Source of the DNA: DAOUBA01 sp034432855
GTDB taxonomy: Bacteria; Chloroflexota; Anaerolineae; B4-G1
Reading direction: 5' to 3'
DNA length: 24,922 nucleotides
Assembly: GCA_034432855.1 (NCBI GenBank)
Contig: DAOUBA010000203.1
Coordinates: forward strand, 1 to 24,922
In this document: positions 7,258-14,167 of the stretch, piece after piece
Layout: every line of letters begins with the position of its first letter
How positions within the stretch are numbered: position 1 is the stretch's first letter
Notes under the pieces: generated by a model
Databases searched by the model: none
What the model was told of the DNA's origin: nothing
The model's input: only the letters and a program-made list of their open reading frames with translations
Position numbers and translations under genes: made by a program

Positions 7258-7647
7258 ATGCAACAAGTTCAGGCTTACGAGGGCATTGTCCAGGATGGCC
7301 TGGTCCGGCCGCCGGAGTACGCGCGATTGCCGGAGGGTGCACGTGTGTATATCGTTGTCCCATCAGTGGGCGAGGCCATGGCACGGCGCAAGGCAGCCCG
7401 TTGGCTGGGCGAAAATGTTGGCAACCTGGCAATGCCCGGCGAGGCAACCATTGCTGAAACCGGTGGGCGGCGCGTCTGGCGATTCCCCCTGTTCCTGGCG
7501 TCCCCGTTCGATGACCCAATTGGTCGCATCGGCCATGTGGATGTGGACGCCGAAAGCGCGACTGTCTTGGCTGATGCGCGCATTGCCGAAGAATTGATTC
7601 AGCGTGGCGAACGTCTTGAATGTGCCTCATCGCAGACAGGAAACTAA
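7258..7647 (+). CDS. Antitoxin-like protein with AF2212-type N-terminus
   Basis: A 129-residue protein. The N-terminus (QAYEGIVQDGLVRPPEYARL, then PEGARVYIVVP) is the short beta-barrel-like pattern of AF2212/DUF104-type antitoxins: a strand, the phrase GIV..G.VR and PEG..V.V. Residues of about 40-129 form an extra domain (RRVWRFPLFLASPF, IGRIGHVDVDAESATVL) that I do not recognise. The start is ATG at 7258 with GGGGAGG (7245-7251) 6 bases upstream; the TTG at 7252 lies on the binding site and is less likely. The 3' end overlaps the next frame, a C39-like peptidase remnant, by 44 bases, so the two were probably one translationally coupled module. The gene itself looks intact. Its function is inferred only from the N-terminal resemblance and pairing. 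Confidence 0.65.
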   Translation: MQQVQAYEGIVQDGLVRPPEYARLPEGARVYIVVPSVGEAMARRKAARWLGENVGNLAMPGEATIAETGGRRVWRFPLFLASPFDDPIGRIGHVDVDAESATVLADARIAEELIQRGERLECASSQTGN

Positions 7648-7801
7648 CGCGGGCTGTCTGCCTGCGTGCGCCCAGATGGTGTTGGCCTATCTGGGCGTTT
7701 CTTGTTCCCAAGACGATAAAGTGATTTCGATCCCCGTGATGTATTTCCTGCTGGCCTGGGGGGAGATAGATTCCACTTACGCTGTGATCACCCGAAAGTG
7801 A
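7604..7801 (+). pseudogene. C39-like cysteine peptidase, internally deleted
   Basis: A 65-codon frame. Its first half, VLNVPHRRQETNAGCLPACA followed by QMVLAYLGV, is the N-terminal block of C39/papain-like peptidases that holds the catalytic Cys. After SQDD it jumps to VMYFLLAWGEIDSTYAVITR, which looks like the extreme C-terminus of the same family (FL.AW...D..YAVI). The middle, including the catalytic His region (HAVVV...D), is absent, so it cannot be an active peptidase. The start is GTG at 7604, inside the preceding gene. The stop overlaps the GTG of the murF-alr gene as GTGA, so the remnant may still couple translation into murF-alr. Confidence 0.55.
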
Positions 7802-10356
7802 TTGCTCTTCAAGACTTGCTCACCGCCACCGGCGGACAACTGGTGGGCCCCGCCACCCCCGCCCAATTCCCGGCGTTTTGCTACGACTCGCGCCGCATCC
7901 GCCCCGGCGAACTCTACGTCGCCGTCAAGACGGAGGAGGGCGACGGGCACGACGATATCGCCGATGCCATCCGGCGAGGTGCGGGCGGTGTGCTCTGCCA
8001 GTTCCCCCCCGCCGCCCCGCCTATTCCTTGCATCGTCGTCTCGGATACGCAACTGGCCCTCACTGACTGGGCCGCTGGTGTCTTGCGCCGGCGCCCTATG
8101 CCGGTTGTGGGCGTCACCGGCTCTACCGGCAAGACCGACGCGTGCTGCGCCATCGCCGCCGTCCTCGCCACTCGCCATCGCGTTTTCTGTAACCCGCCAG
8201 ACCTCAGTGACCGCTTCAGTGTACCGATTGCCCTGGCAGGGCTTGCCCCGGAGCACGACCTAGCCGTGCTGGAACTGGCATGTAGCGCCTTCGACGAGAT
8301 CGGCCACCTGGCGGAACTCGTTCGTCCGCGTGTGGCTGTCGTCACTACGGTCAATCACACTCATCTGGCCTACCTGGGTAGCCTGGAGGCCATCGCGCAG
8401 GAAAAGGGCCGGCTGGTGGAGGCGCTCCCGCCAGATGGCGTCGCTGTGCTCAACTACGATGACCCCCGCGTGCGGGCGATGCGCGAACGTACTCGCGCCC
8501 GCGTCGTCACCTATGGCCTCAGCCCTGACGCCGACATTGTGGCCTCCGACCTGCGCCCCGACCCGGAGGGGTTGCAGTTCGTCGCCCATTTTCCCGGTGT
8601 CAGCGGTCTGGGCACTCCCGGCTATCCACCCAAGTCCGAAGTGCGCACCCGGCTCCTGGGTCGCCATCAGGCCTATACTGTCCTGGCCGCCATCGCCGTC
8701 GGCCTGGCGTTTCACATCCCCTGGGATGCCATCCTCGACGGGGTCGAAGAACTGCGCCCCGGGCCAGGCCGGCTCCAGGTGCTGCGCGGCGCTAGCGGCT
8801 CGATCCTGTTGGACGCCTCCGCCAGTTGCACGCCGGCCAGCGGCTTGGAAGCGCTGGCTACGCTGGCCGACTATCCTGCCAAACGTCGCATCGCCGTCCT
8901 GGGCGACATGGCCCAACTGGGCGGCTATGCGGTTGAAGGGCACAGGCGGCTGGGGCAGGCAGCGGCTGCATTTGTCAACCTGCTGGTGACCAAGGGGCAG
9001 CGTGCAGGCTGGATCGCCCAGGCGGCGGGAGAAGCCGGGCTGGATAACGGGCGCGTCTTTGTCACCTATACCGCCAGCGACGTGGTACGCTATCTCCGCC
9101 CACAACTGGGGCCGGGCGATGTAGTGTTGATCAAGGGCGATATAGAAGCCCGCATGGAGCAGGTGGTCGAAGGACTGCTGGCCGATCCCGCTGACGCCGC
9201 ACGTCTGGTGCAGCGGAGCGACGGGCGGATGGTGCGCACGGTCCGTCCTGCCCGTCCCACCTGGGTCGAGGTGGACCTGGAGGCAGTGGCCTATAACGTG
9301 CGGCGGATCAAAGAGATCGTCGGGCCGCAGGTCGAAGTATTGGTCGTGCTCAAAGGCGACGCCTACGGCCACGGTGCGCTTACCGTCGCCCGCACCGCGC
9401 TCAACAATGGCGCTTCCTTTTGCGGCGTCGCCTCGGTCAACGAGGCTGTGCGGCTCCGGGATGGCGGGGTGGATGCGCCGATCCTGGTGCTGGGCTACAC
9501 TCCCGCCTGGCTGGCGAAAGAGGCGCTGCTACATGACGTCACGCTCACCCTATACGATGCGGACCTTGCGCGGGCCTTCAGTCGCGCCGCTGCTGATCTG
9601 CGCCGCACCGCGCGCGTCCACATCAAGGTGGATACCGGCATGGGGCGGTTGGGCCTCTTGCCCGACCAGATCGTTCCGTTTGTGGAGGAAATTCGCGCCC
9701 TCCCATGCCTTGACCTGGAGGGCATCTTTACCCATTTCTCCGTCGCGGATGCCGAGGACCTGGAATACACACGCTGGCAATTAAGCCGTTTTCAGGATGT
9801 GTTGGAGCGGCTGGCAGGGATCGGCATGCACTTTCGCTACGTCCATTGCGGCAACTCGGCTGCCCTCTTGCGCTTGCCGGAAACGCGTTTCAACATGGTG
9901 CGGCTGGGCATAGCCATGTATGGCCTTCGGCCGTCGCCCCACGTCGCGCTGCCGGAGGGTTTTCGGCCGGCGCTCGCCTGGAAGACGACCATCGCCCAGG
10001 TCAAGACGCTCCCGCCGGGGAGTTACGTCAGTTACGGCAACACCTACCGCACGCAAGGCGAAGAGACCATCGCCGTCATACCGGTCGGTTACGCCGACGG
10101 CTTTCGCCGCGCGCCTACCCACTGGCAGGAGGTGCTCGTGCGCGGTCGGCGTGCCCCCATCGTCGGGCGCGTGTGTATGGATCAGACGATGATCAACGTC
10201 AGCCACATCCCCAACGTGCGCGTCGGCGACGAGGTCGTGCTGATCGGCCGCCAGGGCGAGGACGAAATCACCGCCGAGGAAGTGGCGGACTGGTTGGGCA
10301 CTATCAACTACGAGGTCGTCTCCGAAATCCTGGCGCGGGTGCCGCGGGTGGTGTAG
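7798..10356 (+). CDS. MurF-like ligase / alanine racemase fusion
   Basis: An 852-residue bifunctional protein. Residues of about 1-455 are MurF-like (UDP-MurNAc-tripeptide:D-Ala-D-Ala ligase, the last cytoplasmic step of peptidoglycan monomer synthesis). They show an N-terminal domain (FCYDSRRIRPGELYVA), P-loop GSTGKT (108-113), Glu in VLELACSAFDEI, NHTHLAYLGS, EKGRL with the likely carbamylated Lys, and VLGDMAQLG. Residues of about 470-852 are alanine racemase, which makes D-Ala from L-Ala using PLP: Lys519 in VVLKGDAYGHG, HIKVDTGMGRLG, FTHFSVAD, catalytic Tyr746 in SYGNTYR, and VCMDQTMINV. Fusing racemase and ligase puts D-Ala supply next to its use. In MurF the usual DDSYNANP segment reads DASASCTPAS (from Asp339). 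The start is GTG at 7798, overlapping the C39 remnant stop. No separate ddl gene is in view. Confidence 0.92.
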   Translation: MIALQDLLTATGGQLVGPATPAQFPAFCYDSRRIRPGELYVAVKTEEGDGHDDIADAIRRGAGGVLCQFPPAAPPIPCIVVSDTQLALTDWAAGVLRRRPMPVVGVTGSTGKTDACCAIAAVLATRHRVFCNPPDLSDRFSVPIALAGLAPEHDLAVLELACSAFDEIGHLAELVRPRVAVVTTVNHTHLAYLGSLEAIAQEKGRLVEALPPDGVAVLNYDDPRVRAMRERTRARVVTYGLSPDADIVASDLRPDPEGLQFVAHFPGVSGLGTPGYPPKSEVRTRLLGRHQAYTVLAAIAVGLAFHIPWDAILDGVEELRPGPGRLQVLRGASGSILLDASASCTPASGLEALATLADYPAKRRIAVLGDMAQLGGYAVEGHRRLGQAAAAFVNLLVTKGQRAGWIAQAAGEAGLDNGRVFVTYTASDVVRYLRPQLGPGDVVLIKGDIEARMEQVVEGLLADPADAARLVQRSDGRMVRTVRPARPTWVEVDLEAVAYNVRRIKEIVGPQVEVLVVLKGDAYGHGALTVARTALNNGASFCGVASVNEAVRLRDGGVDAPILVLGYTPAWLAKEALLHDVTLTLYDADLARAFSRAAADLRRTARVHIKVDTGMGRLGLLPDQIVPFVEEIRALPCLDLEGIFTHFSVADAEDLEYTRWQLSRFQDVLERLAGIGMHFRYVHCGNSAALLRLPETRFNMVRLGIAMYGLRPSPHVALPEGFRPALAWKTTIAQVKTLPPGSYVSYGNTYRTQGEETIAVIPVGYADGFRRAPTHWQEVLVRGRRAPIVGRVCMDQTMINVSHIPNVRVGDEVVLIGRQGEDEITAEEVADWLGTINYEVVSEILARVPRVV

Positions 10357-10363
10357 TGTGTGG

Positions 10364-10403
10364 GACAGGCTTTCGAGCCTGTCAGCAGCCTGGAAAGGCT
10401 GCT
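10364..10403. repeat. Two back-to-back short hairpins after murF-alr
   Basis: The first hairpin has an 8-bp stem GACAGGCT/AGCCTGTC (10364-10371, 10376-10383) with loop TTCG. The second follows directly: stem AGCAGCCT/AGGCTGCT (10384-10391, 10396-10403) with loop GGAA. The loops correspond to UUCG and GNRA tetraloops, so the RNA would be stable. No T-tract follows, so simple intrinsic termination is unlikely; a dispersed repeat or mRNA-end stabiliser is possible. Confidence 0.75.
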
Positions 10404-10428
10404 CCACGCTTGCTCGAATGGAGTATGG

Positions 10429-10809
10429 ATGTCCGACAGTGTACGCGATTTGCTGGTGCGCGGGATCGCCGCCGCCAAGGATGGTGATCGAAGAGCAGCC
10501 CGCCGCTATCTGGAATGGGCACTGCGGCTCAATCCGACGAATGAACAGTACATCAAGGCCTGGTTCTGGTTGAGCGAGATCAGCGACGATCCCGACGAGA
10601 AACGAAAGTACCTGAAGTACATCCTCAGTGCCGACCCCACGCATCCCGAAGCACGGCGGAGTCTGGCGATCCTGGACGGTTGTCTGAGGCCCGAAGAAGT
10701 GATTGATCCCAACCGCCTAGCGGTTGCCACGCCGGATGTACCCCAACCGACCGGGGCCCGGCAGTTTGTCTGCCCGCAGTGCGGCGGACGCATGGTGTAC
10801 AATATTTGA
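10429..10809 (+). CDS. Small TPR-like protein with half zinc ribbon
   Basis: A 126-residue protein. Residues of about 5-80 form two to three helical hairpins of TPR type: LVRGIAAAKDGDRRAARRYL, EWALRLNPTNEQYIKAWFWL, and YILSADPTHPEARRSLAIL. After a linker comes a C-terminal FVCPQCGGRMVYN, the first knuckle of a zinc ribbon. The second Cys pair expected in such domains is absent; the protein stops four residues later. Either the C-terminus has been cut off by the junction with the permease gene, or the knuckle works as a dimer. The start is ATG at 10429, because it fits the helical repeat; the frame extends upstream but only into the hairpin repeats. The role is unknown; it is probably an adaptor or scaffold. 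Confidence 0.6.
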   Translation: MSDSVRDLLVRGIAAAKDGDRRAARRYLEWALRLNPTNEQYIKAWFWLSEISDDPDEKRKYLKYILSADPTHPEARRSLAILDGCLRPEEVIDPNRLAVATPDVPQPTGARQFVCPQCGGRMVYNI

Positions 10810-10822
10810 GGTGAGCCATCGG

Positions 10823-13030
10823 ATGAGCAAACGTCGCCTCAAACGACAATTGAACCTGGCTCAGGTGGTGATGCTGGGCACTGCCGGCGCCATCGGCGCA
10901 GAGGTTTTCGTGCTGACCGGCCACGCTGCCGGATTGGCCGGCCCGGCCGCCGTCCTGGCCATGCTTGCCGGCGGCTTGCTGACCTACAACATCGCCCTCA
11001 ATTACTGCGAACTGGCCACGGCCTTCCCGGTCGCCGGCGGGGCGATGACCTATGTGCGCGAGGCCTATGGGAACAACATCCTCTCGTTCCTCGTCGGCTC
11101 GATGGACTGTCTTTCCAGCACCTTTTACACCGCGCTCTCGGCAATGGGTTTTGCCTACTCGCTGCAAGTCTTCTTCCCCGGCCTGCCGGTCGTCTGGACC
11201 GCCATTGCCGTGATCGGCGTCTTTACTGTGCTCAACGTCCTGGGCGTGACCAAAGTGGGAAATGTCCAGGTTATCCTGGGCGGCCTGTTGCTGCTGTTCT
11301 TCGCTATCTACATTGTCCTGGGTTTTCTACGCTCGACCGGGTTCCGGGTGGAGACGTTTCTGGCTGGTGGATCTTTCTTTATCTACCATGACGCCGTGAC
11401 CAACCTGTCCAAGATCCTGCGTACCATCGCCTTGATCTACGTGGCTTTTGTCGGTTTCGAGGTGATCGCCGACGACGCCGAGGAGGTTCAGAACCCCAGC
11501 CGCACCATTCCGTTGGGCATCCTGCTCAGCCTGACGCTGGTGTTGATCCTCAACGTCTCTACCATGCTGGTAACGCTGGGCGTAGTGCCGTGGCCGGAAC
11601 TGGCCCGCGCGCCCGAGACTGCGCTGACCGATGCCGTACGTCGTTTCCTGCCCGGATGGGGCGCGCCGATGATGGCAATCGCCGGTATCATCGCCACGCT
11701 GACCACCATCAACACCTCGATGCTCAGCGCGACGCGCGAGGGGTTTACCCTGAGCCGCGACGGCGCCTGGCCACGTGCACTCTCGCGCCTGGGACGCTTC
11801 CGCACGCCCTACGTCTCGATCCTGGCGATCGGCGCGATCAGTTGTTTCATCGCCGTCGTTGGCCTGGTGGATTTTCTGAGTTACATCTCCAGCGCCGGCT
11901 ACCTGTTCGTGCTGTTTTGGGCTAACTTGGCGATGATCCGGCTGCGCCGGCGATACCCTGATCTGAAGCGTCCATTCAAGGCGCCGCTCTTCCCGCTCAC
12001 CGCTTACGCGGCTGCGGCGACCGGTTTCCTCATCGTCGCCTTTACCGAATGGAAGGCGCTGCTCTTTGGGCTGGGGGTGCTCGCTGCGTGCAGCGTCTAT
12101 TATTATGCCCGCCGGCCGGTCGGGAAACTGCTGGCCTCCCGCGCGCGCAGCCTTGAGAAGGCGCGCGACCGCATCCTGGTGCCGGTAGCCAACCCGCGCA
12201 CCGCCGAAAGCCTGGTGCACCTGGCGACCATCCTGGCGCAGGCCAGCGAGGATACGAGCGTCTGCGTGCTCACCGTCGTGCCCGTCTCGCCCGCCGTCCC
12301 GCAGGAAACGCAGGAGCGCCTGCTCGCCCGCCTCGAGCCGCAGCGGCAGATGTTGCTCAACAGCATCGCCGACGAAGCGCAGAAGCGCAACGTGCCGCTC
12401 TACACCAAACTGCGTGCCGCCCCCGACGTCGCCGAGGGAGTGCTGGACGAGGTCTCTGGCAACGTCAAACTGGTGCTGATGGGCTGGCCCGGCCCGCTGA
12501 CCGGCGAGGCGCTGGCCCGAAACGTAGTGAACGAGGTGCTCATGACGGCGCGGGCCAACTTTGCGGTACTGCTCGACCGGGGCTTGAAGGGAGTGCGGCG
12601 CATCCTGGTGCCGGTGGGTGGTGGAGTCCATTCCCGCCTGGCGATCCGGCTGGCCTACGAGATCGCCGCGCGCGAGGGTGCCCACATCACGGCACTGCAC
12701 TGCCTGTGCGAGGAGTGCGAGTTCGAGGAACTGGAAGACCGTATGGCCTTCCTGCGCGAGATCATCGAGGACGAGTTGGGCAGTGTCCCCTCGCGCTTCG
12801 TCACGCGTCTGGCACAGGCCAAAGACGTGGCCGACGGCATCCTGGAGGAGACCGCCCGCCAGCCATATGACCTGGTCGTCATCGGCGCTTCTGAGGAGTG
12901 GAGTGTTCGCACCCGGCTCTTTGGCACCATAGATGACTGGATTGCGGAGCGGATTGCCTGTTCGGTGTTGCTGGTGCGCCGCTACGAACCAGCGGCCATC
13001 TCCTGGATCAAGCGACGCGTCAAGATGTAG
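10823..13030 (+). CDS. APC-family amino acid permease with two USP domains
   Basis: A 735-residue membrane protein. Residues of about 1-430 are an APC-superfamily permease with about 12 hydrophobic segments. It starts LNLAQVVMLGTAGAIGAEVF (the GxG-containing TM1) and has FVGFEVIADDAEEVQNPSRT, the usual TM6-loop signature. Residues of about 446-590 (RILVPVANPRTAESLVHLAT) and 591-720 (RRILVPVGGGVHSRLAIRLA, DLVVIGASEEWS) are two cytoplasmic universal-stress-protein domains, which may bind nucleotide and tune transport. The second keeps a G-x-S-like nucleotide-binding end; the first ends in LVLMGWPGPLTGEALA. The start is ATG at 10823 with GAGGTGA 9 bases upstream; an in-frame start at 10724 would overlap the previous gene by 86 bases and lacks family resemblance. 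The transported substrate is not identifiable. Confidence 0.88.
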   Translation: MSKRRLKRQLNLAQVVMLGTAGAIGAEVFVLTGHAAGLAGPAAVLAMLAGGLLTYNIALNYCELATAFPVAGGAMTYVREAYGNNILSFLVGSMDCLSSTFYTALSAMGFAYSLQVFFPGLPVVWTAIAVIGVFTVLNVLGVTKVGNVQVILGGLLLLFFAIYIVLGFLRSTGFRVETFLAGGSFFIYHDAVTNLSKILRTIALIYVAFVGFEVIADDAEEVQNPSRTIPLGILLSLTLVLILNVSTMLVTLGVVPWPELARAPETALTDAVRRFLPGWGAPMMAIAGIIATLTTINTSMLSATREGFTLSRDGAWPRALSRLGRFRTPYVSILAIGAISCFIAVVGLVDFLSYISSAGYLFVLFWANLAMIRLRRRYPDLKRPFKAPLFPLTAYAAAATGFLIVAFTEWKALLFGLGVLAACSVYYYARRPVGKLLASRARSLEKARDRILVPVANPRTAESLVHLATILAQASEDTSVCVLTVVPVSPAVPQETQERLLARLEPQRQMLLNSIADEAQKRNVPLYTKLRAAPDVAEGVLDEVSGNVKLVLMGWPGPLTGEALARNVVNEVLMTARANFAVLLDRGLKGVRRILVPVGGGVHSRLAIRLAYEIAAREGAHITALHCLCEECEFEELEDRMAFLREIIEDELGSVPSRFVTRLAQAKDVADGILEETARQPYDLVVIGASEEWSVRTRLFGTIDDWIAERIACSVLLVRRYEPAAISWIKRRVKM

Positions 13031-13049
13031 AAATCGGCGATGCTCTGGT

Positions 13050-13077
13050 TTGCCCTAGCAGATGGCTGGGGTATAAT
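13050..13077 (+). promoter_or_regulatory. Promoter for the MNT/HEPN module
   Basis: TTGCCC (13050-13055), a 16-base spacer and a perfect TATAAT (13072-13077), placed 10 bases before the ATG at 13087. Transcription may therefore start at or near the start codon (leaderless or very short leader). Confidence 0.55.
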
Positions 13078-13086
13078 AAGTGTGAT

Positions 13087-13441
13087 ATGGTAGAGGTTCG
13101 TAGGCTGCTGGCCGAAAAGGCGAACCGTCGTGCGCTCCTGGAGGCGGAGATTGGGCGCATTGTAGTCCAGTTGCGGGAACGAGGTGCGCTGAAGGTCATT
13201 CTCTTCGGCTCCCGCTGCTCGTGGCGATGCCAGTGCGCACAGCGACCTGGACCTGATCGTCGTGATGCCCGGCGAACAGGGTTTCGCTTATTGGTCCCGT
13301 CACCTGTACGAGGAGATTGACCGGCACGTGGCGGTAGATCTTTTGCCCTACAACGAACGCGAATTCGCCGAGATGCAACATAGCCGCCTGATACGCCACG
13401 CTCTGTACACAGGGAGGGTGCTCTATGAAAGACCCACTTGA
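13087..13441 (+). pseudogene. MNT-type nucleotidyltransferase (antitoxin), frameshifted
   Basis: The first 43 codons (MVEVRRLLAEKANRR, LKVILFGSR) are the N-terminus of a minimal nucleotidyltransferase, usually the antitoxin that AMPylates a HEPN toxin. At T13216 one extra base breaks the frame. Reading from 13217 restores ARGDASAHSDLDLIVVMPGE and the C-terminal LLPYNEREFAEMQ and YTGRVLYERPT, ending at TGA 13441. The joined protein would have the intact GSRARGDASAHSDLDL active site (GS...D-x-D). Without correction, translation ends after 77 codons with a scrambled tail. The gene overlaps the HEPN start by 17 bases. A sequencing error is possible, but the HEPN partner is also broken. Confidence 0.8.
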
Positions 13442-13719
13442 CGAAGCACGCCGCTGGCTGACGCACGCCCAGGATGAGTATCAAGACGCTGAGGAACTGC
13501 GAGAGCGCGGACGGTTCTATTTGGCCCTCTTCCACTTTCAGCAGGCCGCCGAGAAAGCCCCGTTATCCGAATAGCCTACCTGGGGGAGTGCCCTCCCGTT
13601 TCTATGCCGATCCTGAAGAAGCCGCCGCTGCATCTGCCCTTGCCCGGCAAGTCATTGAGACCATAGTCCGGCGGCTGCAAAACCTGGAATCACCTTCGGA
13701 AAAGGAGCAACAACGATGA
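13425..13719 (+). pseudogene. HEPN-domain toxin, internally deleted and frameshifted
   Basis: The ATG at 13425 (binding site AGGGAGGG) encodes a normal HEPN start: DPLDEARRWLTHAQDEY, then YLALFHFQQAAEKA. Right after AAEKA the frame meets PLSE and stop TAG (13572-13574). In another frame from about 13556 the sequence continues as RYPNSLPGGVPSRFYADPEE and ALARQVIETIVRRLQ, the normal C-terminal helix region of the same family, ending at 13719. The missing centre (roughly 50-60 residues, with LK..L and H/S motifs) and the frame change show an internal deletion near 13556-13560. The stop TGA overlaps the gcvH start as ATGA. Toxic RNase activity is not expected. Confidence 0.78.
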
Positions 13720-14108
13720 AACTAGATCCAGAGGCACGTTATGCCAAGACTCACGAGTGGGCGCGATGGGATGGTGATGAGATCGTCTGTGGCATCAGTG
13801 ACCATGCTCAGGACGCTCTCTCCGACATCGTCTACGTCGAACTGCCCGATGTAGGAGATGCGTTCGACAAAGGCGATGCTTTTGGAGTGGTCGAATCGGT
13901 CAAGGCTGCCTCCGACGTCTATATGCCGATGGGCGGCGAGATTACTGCCGCCAACGAAGACCTGGAGGATATGCCCGAGTTGGTCAACAAGGATCCCTAC
14001 GGCCATGGCTGGCTGATCCGCTTCAAGCCCTCCGACCCGGCCGAGTTCGACGATCTGATGGATGGCGCGGCGTACGAGGCGATGGTCGCGGCTGAGGAAG
14101 AAGAATAG
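13716..14108 (+). CDS. gcvH: Glycine cleavage system H protein
   Basis: A 130-residue lipoyl carrier of the glycine cleavage system. It shuttles the aminomethyl group from the P protein to the T protein and is reoxidised by the L protein. The lipoylation site is Lys63 in FGVVESVKAASDVY, with upstream HEWARWDGDEIVCGISDHAQ and downstream NEDLEDMPELVNKDPYGHGW, all canonical. The length is normal. The start is ATG at 13716, overlapping the HEPN remnant stop as ATGA, with AAGGAG 8 bases upstream. It is followed by gcvPA and then, after about 2 kb of foreign DNA, by gcvPB. No gcvT or lipoate ligase gene lies in the window, and no glycine riboswitch is visible upstream because the HEPN remnant directly abuts the gene. 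Confidence 0.96.
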   Translation: MKLDPEARYAKTHEWARWDGDEIVCGISDHAQDALSDIVYVELPDVGDAFDKGDAFGVVESVKAASDVYMPMGGEITAANEDLEDMPELVNKDPYGHGWLIRFKPSDPAEFDDLMDGAAYEAMVAAEEEE

Positions 14109-14115
14109 CCGACGG

Positions 14116-14129
14116 AATACGCAATACGC
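14116..14129. repeat. Two tandem 7-bp repeats between gcvH and gcvPA
   Basis: AATACGC occurs twice in tandem just after the gcvH stop. It is a minimal version of the heptamer arrays seen around argS. Confidence 0.55.
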
Positions 14130-14167
14130 AACCCGTGCTGCGTGTTTCGTTCCTCTGGAGGCGACTG

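Noticed and set aside
10724..10822. Longer permease start at 10724
   Set aside because: It would overlap the TPR gene by 86 bases and add non-conserved residues; the ATG at 10823 has a good ribosome binding site.
13500..13716. Glycine riboswitch upstream of gcvH
   Set aside because: The region is the remnant of a HEPN gene and shows no tandem aptamer-like structure.
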